Positions 10,054 through 19,470 of a DNA stretch of 41,715 bases are shown piece by piece (position 1 is the first letter of the stretch; the number at the start of each line of letters is the position of its first letter). Location of the stretch: positions 1 through 41,715 of the forward strand of contig NW_022204597.1 of assembly GCF_008831285.2 (NCBI RefSeq). Direction: 5' to 3'. Source of the DNA: Nymphaea colorata. Taxonomy: Eukaryota > Streptophyta > Magnoliopsida > Nymphaeales > Nymphaeaceae. A model generated the notes under the pieces. The model had not been told where the DNA came from. It did not search any database and saw nothing but the letters and a program-made list of their open reading frames with translations. The position numbers were made by a program, and so were the translations under genes.

Positions 10054-12134
10054 CTAACGTCGTATCCTGTTAAGCCTGACGATGACCTCTTTCATGTCGA
10101 TTCTCTCTGTTGGTGCTTTCCTTGAACAGAACAACCCTGTCTCCATGATCATGAGAAGAAGCTCATTTCTAAAAATTTCGCAGTTATTTTGCTTCAGAAG
10201 GTGACCAACGATGACATCTGAAATTGCAAGCGGAAACGCTTCAGCCACCCAATGCATCAAAGTAAAGTCCCCATCAAAACGTTCATCGGTGGGCTTTCTT
10301 CTAGTGAACACCTCAAGTAGAAGAATCCCTTAGCTGTAGACATCTTCTAAAAACGTTTTGATTCTCCATCAAAAAACAAGTTTAGGACCTTAACAGCCAC
10401 CGTTGTTCCATCTATTAAAATTCCTTTATACACTGAACCAAAGCTTCCACTCCCCAAAAAATTTGCATCGCTGAAATTGTTTGTCGCTTGAGATAACATT
10501 TTGTATGTGATCACTGGGAGGGCAATTCAACTAAATCTTTCAACCTCCTGATCATGTTTCTCCAACCCCCTCTTTCTATATTTTGCGACAACAATGATTA
10601 TCCAAACAATGAGTACAAGTGCAAAGCCCCCACTTGCTAAAAGAATATCAACTCTGGAAGTGTTGATTTCAAATTGTTTGAGCTCAGATCCAGCCATTGC
10701 AAACTAGTGAGAATGTTTATAGAGGTTGAAATTGACCCAATAAGCATGTTGTGTCCAATATAAAAAACATACATGCGGACCAACTGGTAGATTGATAGTG
10801 GGATTGGGCCTTCTAGTGCATTGTTATCAAGAAACAGCTACTGTAAGCTGTGCATCTGTCCTATATTTGGTGGAATGAGCCCTTTTATTTTGTTGGAACT
10901 CAAATCTAGGGCAATTAACTTGGTCAAGTTGGCCAAAGCCAGTGGGATAGTACCTTCAATCAGATTAAATGAAAGCTGAAGTTTCAATAAGGTGGCTGTC
11001 AGATTTCCAACAGAGGTCGAAAGAATGCCATTCGGAAGCTTTTTTGATAGACAAACTTCCTCTAGCAGTCGACAGTTGGTCAAGGATGTGAGAATAGATA
11101 GCTCATGGTTGCCAGGGCATTGGTCAACCTATTTCGGTAGAGGTGCAGGCGCCTGAGTTGTGACAGACTACCTAATTCTAATGGTATCAGACCACTAAAT
11201 TTATTGTTTTCTGCAGTAAGAACTCTAAGACTTGTAGCATTAGAAAGAGAAGCTGGGAGAGGGCCATCAAAATTGTTTTCTGCACCCATATATAGTTTTT
11301 CGAGATTGGGTAGGAAGCGGCCAGCATCTTTTGGGAGATGCCCTGTTAGTTGATTGGTCATGAAACTCAAACCCCACAGGGCGGATAGGTTAAACAAGCT
11401 CTCAAGCAGTGTACCAGTGAGATTGTTCATTTGCACGTCAAAGCCGATCAAGTAAGTTAGGTGTCCCAACTCAGGATGAATGTTCCCCTGTATCTGATTT
11501 TGACCAATACTAAACCACTCCAGCTTTGTGAGATTAGCCAACACAACTGGAATAGTGCCGCTGAGCCTATTACCACCAATGCTTAAGAGTTTGAGTTCTC
11601 GCAAACTGCCTAGAAACTATGGGATACTTCCATAGAATTGGTTATCTACTGCTTTCAGTATTTGGAGACCTTGACAAAAGGCTCAGTGTTTGTGGTATCA
11701 ACCCTTCAAAATTGTTTTATAGAAAGATATTCTAACTGAGGGAGGTGACTAAAATCAATGGGAGGATGACCATGGAAACTGACATCTGTAAGATCAAGAA
11801 CCTGTAAGAGGGAGAGATTGCTGATGTATAGAGAGTGAGTACCTTCAAGTGCTGTGTCGCTGAGGTTCAGACCATCGACCCTTTGTGAACCAGGACTGCA
11901 TGAAACTCCATTCCACTCATAGAAGGAAATATTGGGATTCCAATTTGATAACACATTATAAGGGTCTTTAGTGACAAGGGATTTGAAAGACAGCAATGTG
12001 AATTGATCAATCACGTTGCTTAGAGAAACATGGGCTGAGGGCACCTCCTTTTGGCCGAGAACCACACTCAAGGTGAAGGAAGAAAAACACAAAAGAAAGA
12101 CAAGCGACTGAGGTGACTGACCGATGGTTGTCAT
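10054..12134 (-). pseudogene. LRR receptor-like kinase pseudogene, copy B (two large internal deletions)
   Basis: Start ATG at 12134 (MTTIGQSPQSLVFLLCFS), stop at 10054. N-cap and LRRs are readable at about 12134-11706, 11604-11080 and 11083-10690. An in-frame stop interrupts SIP*FLG near 11620. Near 10660 the sequence jumps from the LRR phrase SSNNL-equivalent directly to the transmembrane helix (ILLASGGFALVLIVW), so the last LRRs are gone. The kinase opens normally with [11 protein letters not shown] and VAVKVLNL, but near 10345 jumps from the alphaC region straight into the C-terminal exon (EVFTRRKPTDERFDGD). The HCD loop, DFG, activation segment and the intron are all missing. Stop codons flank the join. 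It is somewhat more diverged from A, C and D, notably in the transmembrane region. A functional kinase is excluded. Confidence 0.9.
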
Positions 12135-12670
12135 GCCTGTCAAATTTTTTATGTAGAACATGCACGAAGAGAAGAAGAAGCTAGGTCTTTAATTTATGTA
12201 TGGATTCACTTGTAGAAAATTTGTGCGTTTCTTTACAAATTGAAGAAAACTCAGGTCTATTGCTTTGGAACATATTGCTTCACAATTCCAAATCCAGCTG
12301 CACGACTAATGATTACATCAATGAGACTTTTTCTTGGCCGCTCTTATCTTATTTTCCTTTACCAGTTTTCCACTCTATTCAGTCCCAAATCAAAGTTGTC
12401 AATTTGAACTTTTTTTTTTAAAGATTCCCAAATTTGGGCTTTGACCATAGTCACAAAGATCGTTTTTGCCTTTTAAATGGAGACATTTTTCTCAACAACG
12501 AGCTTAGACAAAGGATAAAAATAATGGAAAAATATGGCACATTTTTAGAAAAAATTAAAAAAAACTTGAAAGTCAGAGAAAAATCAAATAAATGGGAAAC
12601 TAATAAGGCAACATTAAAAAAATAGATAAGAAATAAATAAGAATTAGAAAGTGGAATTAAACAATTTGAG
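12135..12670. repeat. Promoter/5' leader block of copy B
   Basis: Homologous to 7594-8150 and 40884-41365. It contains TAGGTCTTTAATTTATGTATG and CCAGTTTTCCACTCTATTCAG. Similarity to the other blocks fades after about 12665 (AGAATTAGAAAGTGGAA). Open frames on both strands here are AT-rich and have no domain. Confidence 0.7.
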
Positions 12671-13520
12671 AAGTTTTTTGCTACCTGAAAATTTAAGTAT
12701 CCTTTATAATTATTTCTTTTCAATAACAAACTCACACTCAGTTGCTCCAAATAAGAAAATAAAGAAAAAAAACAGTAAAAATGATGAAAAAGAAAAGTGA
12801 TTATGAAGCGAGCTTTTTATATTAAACGAGCTTTTTAAGTTAAAAAGTTGAATTCCTCCATTCATGCTTCCCCTCCTTTTTAGAAGCACCCCCAACTTAC
12901 AATTTTCAGAATTCTATTTAAAAAAATTAAATACATAAAATTCATTTTGGCCTGGACACGCTTTTCTCATTGTCATTTATGTCGTAAGTGTTTGAAGACC
13001 ATGCCTCAGTTTTCCACTGGACAATTCATTTAAGACAAGTTATCCAGTGAAACTCATTTGTGACAGTTTCCACTTACAATGTCATTTATGTAATGACTCA
13101 TGGCCAGAGCCTAACTAGAATTTAGAAATATTGGATTAGAAATTACTCGTGCTTAATCAGATATATCCCAATTAAATAATTACGTCAATATTTGAAAAAT
13201 TTATATTAACAACCATATTTTTTCAAAGGGCAAAACGAGCATAGCATAAACGGTCGGGCTTGAGGTGTATGGAGATGCATGTCTCTAGTCAATTCCCAAG
13301 CGGTGGAGTACGGTATATAAGTTGAAGGTAGCATTGGTGGTACTACTAATATACGTAGCTCAAAGCCCTATAGACTTTGTGAACGAGGGGTCTTAATGCT
13401 TCTTCATTTTTGAGTGGTGAGTTATTCACTTTGAAAGGGTAACAACAACTCGCTCAAGTTTAAATAGAGTAACTGCTTGTATTACATAAAATGCTGTTAA
13501 ACAGAGAAATTTAAACTTGT
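12670..13520. other. Intergenic DNA upstream of copy B, no gene seen
   Basis: AT-rich. The imperfect repeat GTGTTTGAAGACC and CCACTGGACAATTCATT versus CCAGTGAAACTCATTTGTGAC around 13000-13090 suggests decayed repeat DNA. The segment 13230-13480 is more GC-balanced but unrecognised. Confidence 0.4.
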
Positions 13521-13524
13521 GCTT

Positions 13525-13890
13525 TTAAGTGTGGATCAGACTCAACACTCCAACAGCAGTCACTGAAGCCATTGCCTCGAATTCCGCATCCACCATTGCC
13601 TCGAAGTCCTCCGATTGAGGCATTATCTTCTTTTCCTCTTCGCTTGGCACCACTTCCTTAGGTGTGCTTAATCCTTGAGCACTCACCCTAGGCCTGCTGA
13701 CCTGCCCAAATGCAGAAGACACAAATCAATTTCTTGAAAACACCAGTTTCATAATTTGCCACGAAGTGTGAATGGTTATCATGCTTCAGTAGGCCTAGTA
13801 ACAACAGTGTTTTCTTAAGCCATACCTCGGGCTTGTTCCTCTAAGGCACCGGCTGCAACTCCTGCTTCCCGTGTGCAAACTGCAACCACA
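13525..13890 (-). pseudogene. Unidentified two-exon gene fragment, left copy
   Basis: On the minus strand a putative exon ends at 13826 with donor CCCGAG|GTATGG. After a 124-bp gap the acceptor GGGCAG|GTCAGC opens a second exon at 13701 encoding SRPRVSAQGLSTPKEVVPSE and then EEKKIMPQSEDFEAMVDAEF. The same arrangement recurs at 32400-32690. In this copy the first exon carries a stop (CCTTAG, versus CCTCAG in the other) in the frame that joins across the intron. I do not recognise the protein. Conserved splice signals with protein-like, charged sequence suggest a gene fragment copied or captured twice. Exon boundaries are inferred. Confidence 0.45.
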
Positions 13891-13989
13891 TAGGCGTGAA
13901 AATGAACTATTACAACCACATTTCACATATGCTAGTGCAGATATATAACTAAGCCAATGCGTGCACACTCTACCAGCCTCCTATGGAAG

Positions 13990-14245
13990 CAGTGTTAAAA
14001 CATGGGAAAAAAAAGAACTAAAGCATGTATGTGGTTGTGGTTCAGCATTTTGATGCATGCATCCATGGGAAAGGGAGCTCTCTTTTTATTCATTCTTTGT
14101 TGTTCTTGAGAGAAGGACTCTCAATATATAGAGTACAGGACAGACCATTTTAGGTAAGATAATCAAGAAGGAATCTTACTGATAAACAAAGTGTCAAGAA
14201 AAAAGGGATCAGATCTCTTATCAAGATCTGCTATTGTTATGCAGA
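13990..14245 (-). mobile_element. LTR-like fragment, minus orientation (left copy)
   Basis: Read on the minus strand it has a TATA-like CTATATATTGAGAG (about 14118-14131) followed by AATAAA-like sequence and a pyrimidine tract, the order seen in plant copia LTRs. It is closely similar to 32780-33045. No paired LTR, primer site or target duplication was found, so it is called a fragment. Confidence 0.4.
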
Positions 14246-14254
14246 TCTTGATAA
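14218..14254. repeat. Perfect 14-bp inverted repeat (hairpin 1)
   Basis: TTATCAAGATCTGC at 14218-14231 is the exact reverse complement of GCAGATCTTGATAA at 14241-14254, with a 9-base loop. The paralogous site near 33020-33045 lacks the second arm. Confidence 0.9.
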
Positions 14255-14265
14255 AAATTACATTA

Positions 14266-14290
14266 TAATACACTAGCTTGGAGTGTATTA
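14266..14290. repeat. Short inverted repeat (hairpin 2)
   Basis: AATACACT and AGTGTATT are perfect 8-base arms around a 7-base centre, immediately after hairpin 1. Confidence 0.75.
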
Positions 14291-14299
14291 ACAAAGTGT

Positions 14300-14334
14300 G
14301 ACATGGCAGGTCGCACTTTTCAACCTGCCATGTC
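14300..14334. repeat. Perfect 12-bp inverted repeat (hairpin 3)
   Basis: GACATGGCAGGT at 14300-14311 pairs exactly with ACCTGCCATGTC at 14323-14334 around an 11-base loop. It is the third hairpin within about 120 bp. Confidence 0.9.
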
Positions 14335-15030
14335 GTAATCACAGGTTCTTTTGGCTATCCATAGTAAAAAAGAGGCAGGTCCGAATCAAGAGAACTGAAA
14401 ATATGAGGATCGTATTTAGAATTTCTAGAAGAATCAAGCCCCTAAATACAAATTTTTTTCACAACAGATCCGTTCTTTTCAACTCACCAATTTACTGCAT
14501 CACATGGAGTTATCTGTTCTATTTACTGCCTTACTCTGTTTGAATTAATATGGAAAAATGAAGATGTGGTTCTCTTTTTTTTAAAAAAAAAAATCTGTCA
14601 GTTCTTGTCTCTGGTGTATAATATTCAAGTTCGTTGTAGTAAAATATTCATTTTCATTTTGGCTTTTCAGCTTTTCAAGGATGAGAATGATATCTACGCG
14701 ATACTATGTTACGTAAGACAATCAATGGATTATTTATCCTGATTGAGTATAAACCCCAAGGGTTACCAAAAATATATCATTTTTTTTCGTTTTCTTCTTT
14801 TTTCTGCTCCCAAATTCATTTTTTTTTTTGAGAAGCAAAAAAAAATGAACATTTATCTATTTCAGCATAAACAGAATTTTAGACCAATTAAAACCGACGA
14901 GACATTCACCATATAATAGCAAGAGGAAGAAAGTCATGTGGCACTGCAGTTTAAAGAAACAAATTGAAATATTCATTGTGCCGTTGTTAATTTCTTCCAA
15001 ATTGTAATTGGGAAGCAGCCTTTAGCTTTT
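14335..15030. other. AT-rich segment present only in the left LTR-fragment copy
   Basis: In the right copy the two LTR-like fragments (ending 33045 and starting about 33065) are nearly adjacent, whereas here about 780 bp separates them (including the hairpins). No coding domain was found. Homopolymer A and T runs occur near 14575-14590 and 14820-14845. Confidence 0.45.
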
Positions 15031-15182
15031 TTAGAGATAGAAATTGTGTATTATCATGATCTTATATACCAAAAATCTTGTAAGCCATAACCTTTTTTTT
15101 ACTATATATATGTTGGTCAAAGGAATCAATAAAAACCAGTTCTCTCCAGCTTTATTTCCACTGTTTTCTTCTCTAAGTTTTC
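15030..15182 (+). mobile_element. LTR 3' portion of copia-2 (plus strand)
   Basis: It contains TATA-like CTATATATATG, AATCAATAAAA (polyadenylation-like) and a pyrimidine-rich end (TTCTCTCCAGCTTTATTTCC), and leads directly into the primer-binding-site relic. It matches about 33065-33220. Orientation agrees with the gag relic downstream. Confidence 0.55.
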
Positions 15183-15186
15183 TCTT

Positions 15187-15199
15187 GGTATCATGAGCA
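15187..15199 (+). promoter_or_regulatory. Primer-binding-site relic (tRNA-iMet type) of copia-2
   Basis: TGGTATCATGAGC differs from the plant copia consensus TGGTATCAGAGC by one inserted base. The consensus is perfect in copia-1 in this same window. Position right after an LTR-like end and ahead of a gag relic supports the call. Confidence 0.6.
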
Positions 15200-16290
15200 A
15201 AATGAGAGAGGAAAATCGACTGCTCCCTTCCGTTAACTCGAAAAAATTAAAGTTTGTAGAGAGCTTCTTCAGACACCTGGAATTGGAATAATCTTCTGCT
15301 CGACAGCTAGAATCGCCTGAAGAATCAGCGCCGGCTTTCTTCTCTGCCACCTGATACACCTTTGTCTCACAAATTATTCCAGAGAACGGCGGGAAAGGAA
15401 GTCAGGGAAGGGTGCCTTTCTCGCCAGATTCTTCTTTACTCCGGCAGCAACCCCTATTGCCGGAATTTCTCAGGGTCGACTGAATTTCTCTGCTGCGGAT
15501 GTCAGTGTCGAGCCCATTGCAGATCCTCACAAATCATCTCCAGAAATCTCCTCTCGGCAGCTCCTGTTCTCAGCCTACAGGTTCAGCTCGACTGCAGGTT
15601 CCCTCAACCGTTCAGTGAGTCACAAACTCAGGCAGTCATATTTGCTTCTGTTCAAAAGCTATGGTTTCTTTTCTGATTTAAGACGGCAAAAGGGCTTCTC
15701 CAATGGAGGAAAGAGGGAGGAAAGAGAATTTGGGGCTGTCGGACTGTAATGAGGCTTTTTTTTTTTTTGGGCACGCTTTGAAACTATTTCTCTGTTTTCT
15801 CTGAGGAGAGGTCCCTGGATTTTCTGCCCCTTGAACGTGAGCATCAAAGCAGACATTTGCGAAGCCTGCTCTGTTCGCGTAGAACTAACACCACCGACTC
15901 GGGATTCATCAAAGATCTTCATTCACTCCTCTCTATTTCACTCTCGGCCCTGCAACCATGGCTTCTCTATTTTCTGAAGGTTAGTCTTTTTTCTCTTTCT
16001 CTGCATCAAGAGAATTTGAGTTTCGGAAGTCATGGAGTCAATACATGGAGCTGGAAAAGGAGGAGGAAGACGTCTGCTGCTGCTCAAGGGAGACCTGCTG
16101 CTTGGCCAGCTTGCCGAAGGAAAGGGGGAAGTGAACCCCTCATCCCCTCATATATCTCTGCCTCCTCTCCCTCCATGGTCATGTCTCCGGATCGATCTTT
16201 GCACGACGACAGGAAGAGATGCAAGTGATCATTTTTTCTCAAAGCCCAGCTGACCATTGTCTTCCTTCTCTAAGAACAATGAGAAGGAAC
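15200..16290 (+). other. Leader of copia-2 between primer site and gag
   Basis: GC-richer than the surroundings. Open frames occur in both directions but none shows a known domain. Long untranslated leaders are normal for plant copia elements, and copia-1 has one of about 0.9 kb. Confidence 0.5.
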
Positions 16291-16291
16291 T

Positions 16292-17166
16292 ATGGCAGAC
16301 CAAGAAAAGAATAATGGCAACATCAGCAATTCAAAAAGTTCTCATGACTGATTCCTTCTTTTTACATCGTTCTGATATGATAATCCCAGAAGTCTTTCCT
16401 TCTTTTTACATCATTCTGATAATCCCAAAAGTGTGTTGGTATCTCAAGCACTTAACGGTGACAATTATGCCATTTGGAGTAGAGCAATGATATTGGCCTT
16501 GTCAGCCAATAATAAACTTGGCTTCATAGATGGATCTATCAAAGAGCCAAAAGAAGGAGATAAGAATCTTGCCTTATGAGTTAGATATGCAATAAGATGA
16601 TTCTTTCATGGATTTTAAATTCTATTAGCAAAGAAATTGCTGCTAGTATTGCTTATGCTACTCCTGCTCAAGATGTATGGGAAGATTTAGAAAGCAGGTT
16701 TATTCAGAGTTTAGCACCAAGAATATATCAACTGCAGAGTTGTATATGACGACTTCAACAAGAGACTCTATCAGTTACTATGTACTACACAAAAACTAAG
16801 GTGTTATGGGATGAACTTAACTCTTATTCTCCCATACCGTCTGGTTCATGTGGTGCTATGAGAATTTACTCAGATCATATTAAAAGAGAAAGAGTAATCC
16901 AATTCTTGATGGGGCTAAACGACTCGTAGTGAGCAATTCATAGTCAAATCTTACTACTTGATCCCTTGCCCAACATTAACAAAGTTTATGCTTTAGTTCT
17001 ACAGGAAGAAAAACAACATGAAGCAAGATTCACGTCGTCACATTCCTCGTCACCAGTTTGGCCTCCATTGGAATTGGCCGAGGTCATCTCTGCAGCTGCT
17101 GGAACTTCATTGTCGCCAACATCATTGCCGTCGACATTGGTGCTATATAAGACAACAATGTACTAG
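16292..17166 (+). pseudogene. gag: copia-2 gag pseudogene
   Basis: The start MADQEKNNGNISNSKSSHD is followed, after a 44-bp duplication, by FFLHHSDNPKSVLVSQ and LNGDNYAIWSRAM, then ALSANNKLGFIDGSIKEP, ILNSISKEIAASIAYATPAQ and VWEDLESRFIQS. This is the conserved gag N-terminal pattern of Ty1/copia elements. The frame is lost by stops (TTATGAGTT near 16577, GTATATGACG near 16745, GACTCGTAG near 16923) and small indels. No zinc knuckle, protease, integrase or RT follows, so the element was truncated or rearranged after about 17.17 kb. Confidence 0.8.
16353..16440 (+). repeat. 44-bp tandem duplication inside copia-2 gag
   Basis: TCCTTCTTTTTACATCGTTC at 16353 recurs as TCCTTCTTTTTACATCATTC at 16397, each followed by TGATA and AATCCCA. 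The 44-bp step shifts the reading frame. Confidence 0.85.
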
Positions 17167-17169
17167 TCT

Positions 17170-18030
17170 TGGGAGGAGACGGGCAATGTCGTTACGTGCC
17201 AGGTGCAAGGTGCTTTATCTCTCCCTCTTTCTATATGTGTGGTACACTAGACAGACCATCTCGTGCTTGGCTGGCAAGACAACAGAATTCCTCACAGGAA
17301 TTGGGTTCACCCAGTGCTCTTAGGATGTTAGGAGGAGAGTCCACTAATACGGTGCAACCATAGTTGAACTGGCAAGCTTCACACGGTTATAGAAATCGTA
17401 AGCTCGTCCAAATGGGACTCAAGAAACCATGGTTATACTCTGAAAAGAAATAACCGGTGACATGTCGTGGACCATTTAACCTTCGAAGTTTTAAAGCCGT
17501 ATTCACTAGAACCTGCAGGTATCTTAGTTAGAACATGCGCTTTGATGTTTGCTGGTGGAAACAAAAAAAATGAGCCGACAATAGCTGGGGCGCAGCTAAT
17601 ATTCGTCAATCCCAGGTCAAACTGTAGGTTATGAACATAACCTATACAACTTGCTAGCAGTTCCATTCAGATGATGAGGCAAGATTTGATCCGGCAAGTT
17701 CTTACCTCTTTTTACAACTTGTGTTTTTAATTAGTTTACACATGAAGAAAATGTAGTCTCCCTTAAACACAAAAAGTGAATATAGTCTGACTCAACAGTT
17801 AAATTAATGGACAATGTGTCATAACAGCAAAATAAGTGACACAGAATTTGAAGTTATAAGTTATAAGCACAAGCAGAGTGATGAGATCAATTAGCACGTC
17901 AGCTGTGCTGCTTCTTTGCTGATCATTTGTTTGACGAGTTATGTGTGACTCTATGTCAGCAGTAACACATTATTACTGCCTTACGAATCTGCCTTAAAAA
18001 TTCCTATAACAAGTGTTCCATCGATCTGGT
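17170..18030. other. Intergenic/decayed element DNA
   Basis: A minus-strand frame at 17433-17666 (77 codons) and plus-strand frames at 17169-17363 show no family I recognise. It may be residual internal sequence of copia-2 rearranged beyond recognition, or unrelated. Confidence 0.35.
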
Positions 18031-18035
18031 TCATT

Positions 18036-18086
18036 TTTTAAGTAAATTAGGCTTCATAGATAGATCTATCAAAGAGCCAAAATAAA
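18036..18086 (+). mobile_element. Isolated 45-bp scrap of copia-2 gag
   Basis: AAATTAGGCTTCATAGATAG plus ATCTATCAAAGAGCCAAAA matches the GFIDGSIKEP-coding DNA at about 16508-16552 with only a few mismatches. Neither side continues to match. Confidence 0.7.
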
Positions 18087-18130
18087 TAATCGCGCTTTCT
18101 TTTCTTTGTTAAATTCAAGTTGTTGGAAGA

Positions 18131-18362
18131 GTCTTAAGTCTGGTGCTCATGAAAAGTAAGGGATATTGCTTGTTGTTTTGCAGACTCGGTGTCTCTGGCA
18201 GGGCGGCAGATCACTTCAATGTGACTTTTTTTAATTTCCAGGACTTCTTAAGTCTGGTGCTCATGAAAAGTAAGTGATATCCCTTGTTGTTTTTCACACT
18301 CGGTGTCTCCGCAGGGCGGCAGATCACATCAATGTGACTTTTTTTAATTTCAAGGACTTCTT
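18131..18362 (+). repeat. 114-bp tandem duplication
   Basis: CTTAAGTCTGGTGCTCATGA begins at 18133 and again at 18247. Both units contain ACTCGGTGTCTC, GCAGGGCGGCAGATCAC, ATCAATGTGAC or TTCAATGTGAC, and end in TTTAATTTC(C/A)AGGACTTCTTA. No coding call is made. Confidence 0.85.
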
Positions 18363-18364
18363 AT

Positions 18365-18540
18365 TTCCACATCCAGCAACTTAGTTGGCACGTATTACAT
18401 CAACAAGACTTTTCCTTCACCACCATTAACAACATATTTCCAATGTCATGTTCCCTTCCCTTATTGTCAGTTTTCAACTTTTTTTTTGTGGTCTTTTCTA
18501 TTGAATGGCCTACACTGCATTTAGTAGACGGGACTGTTGG
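18365..18540. repeat. Orphan promoter-block-like fragment
   Basis: Resembles 8250-8450 and the promoter blocks of copies A, B and D (ATTACATCAACAAGACTTTT, and CACTGCATTTAGTAGACGGGAC). No receptor gene follows on the minus strand. Confidence 0.4.
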
Positions 18541-18719
18541 TAGGGCTGCACAGGAGGGTTGAGCTTGGCCAGCTCGTAATCTTTTTTTGAAAAAAATGCC
18601 AATGGTTTTCCTGTCTTTTTAATTTTTAGCATTTTCCATACTTTCTAAATGTCAAATTGCATGGTGTTGCTTTTAATTCTCCCGTATACACCACTTGATC
18701 AAATCCCTCTAACTTTTAA

Positions 18720-19020
18720 GATTTTTCAAATTTTTTTCAAAGTTAAGTTACCACCATATGGACGGTGGATTCTTTTTGCTCTTATTCCAAGTCCAACTAG
18801 AATTATGACTACCACGTTGCATCTTCTGCTATGTTGGCCACTGCATGACATTCGATTGGCCTCTATGCTAGACTGAGAAACAATTTGCTGTTTCTTTGTT
18901 CTTGGGTGCTTTGAACTTTGATGATTAGACCATAATGAACAGTAGCTTTTAAGAATCTTAATATTCTCTTGACAGCTCCCCATTGTGATTGTACTTGATC
19001 CTAATAAATTGGCTGAACCT
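18720..19020 (-). pseudogene. Ty1/copia RNase H relic (left copy)
   Basis: On the minus strand, KKQQIVSQSSIEANRMSC matches the SKKQxVVSxSSxEAEYRA phrase at the end of the copia RT/RNase H polyprotein. Upstream lies SCQENIKILKSYCSLWSN, a frame-shifted version of the AVxRILRYIKGTxxYGL phrase. It is a paralogue of 34365-34690 but lacks about 82 bp between the two phrases. Confidence 0.65.
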
Positions 19021-19129
19021 TGTAATTACCCCCAAAATTTCAAGGTTAATATATATCTAGCATTTTCACAATTATTTTCAACAATTTTGGGTCTCAAATA
19101 CTTCAATTTATTGCAATTCTGATCCAGTT

Positions 19130-19470
19130 TCCCTCTAATTTGGTTACCGACTATACTAGACTCATCTGAATTTAAATCTAAACTTCCAACCCAGGCCCTA
19201 CCTCAAATCTAGATTTAAACCCAATCCAAAATCCCAAGTCAAGATCCAAAAACCGAGCTTTAGATCCAGATATGGATCCAAATCCCAACCTTAGATAAAA
19301 AAAGATCCATAGTCCCAATCTGGATCTAAAACTGAGCTCTAGATCTAAAACTAAGCCTTAGATCCAAATTCAAAGTTTTAGATCGAAAATTGAACTTAGA
19401 TCTAGATCCAACTCCAAATCCAAGATCCAAATCCAAAATCCAGCCCTAGGTGCAAAAAGAAAGTTAAAAG
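19130..19470. repeat. Degenerate GATCCAAATCC/AGATCTAA-rich tract
   Basis: More than a dozen degenerate repeats of GATCCAAAT, TAGATCTA and AATCCCAA. The same tract recurs at about 34800-35140 in the same context. It is probably a decayed simple-sequence region carried inside the duplicated unit. Confidence 0.65.

Noticed and set aside
10054-10311. Separate small gene at the 3' end of copy B
   Set aside because: The sequence is the C-terminal kinase exon of the receptor family. The apparent start is an artefact of the upstream deletion.
12451-12750. 99-codon minus-strand frame rich in Phe, Leu and Ser
   Set aside because: AT-rich promoter-block DNA makes hydrophobic frames by chance. The matching region in copies A and D does not keep the frame.
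15857-16253. Overlapping 123- and 73-codon plus-strand frames before copia-2 gag
   Set aside because: They lie in the GC-richer leader of a retroelement, overlap each other in different frames and show no conserved motif.
17433-17666. 77-codon minus-strand frame as a host gene
   Set aside because: No family recognised, no splice or promoter context, and surrounded by element debris. Listed only as unexplained DNA.
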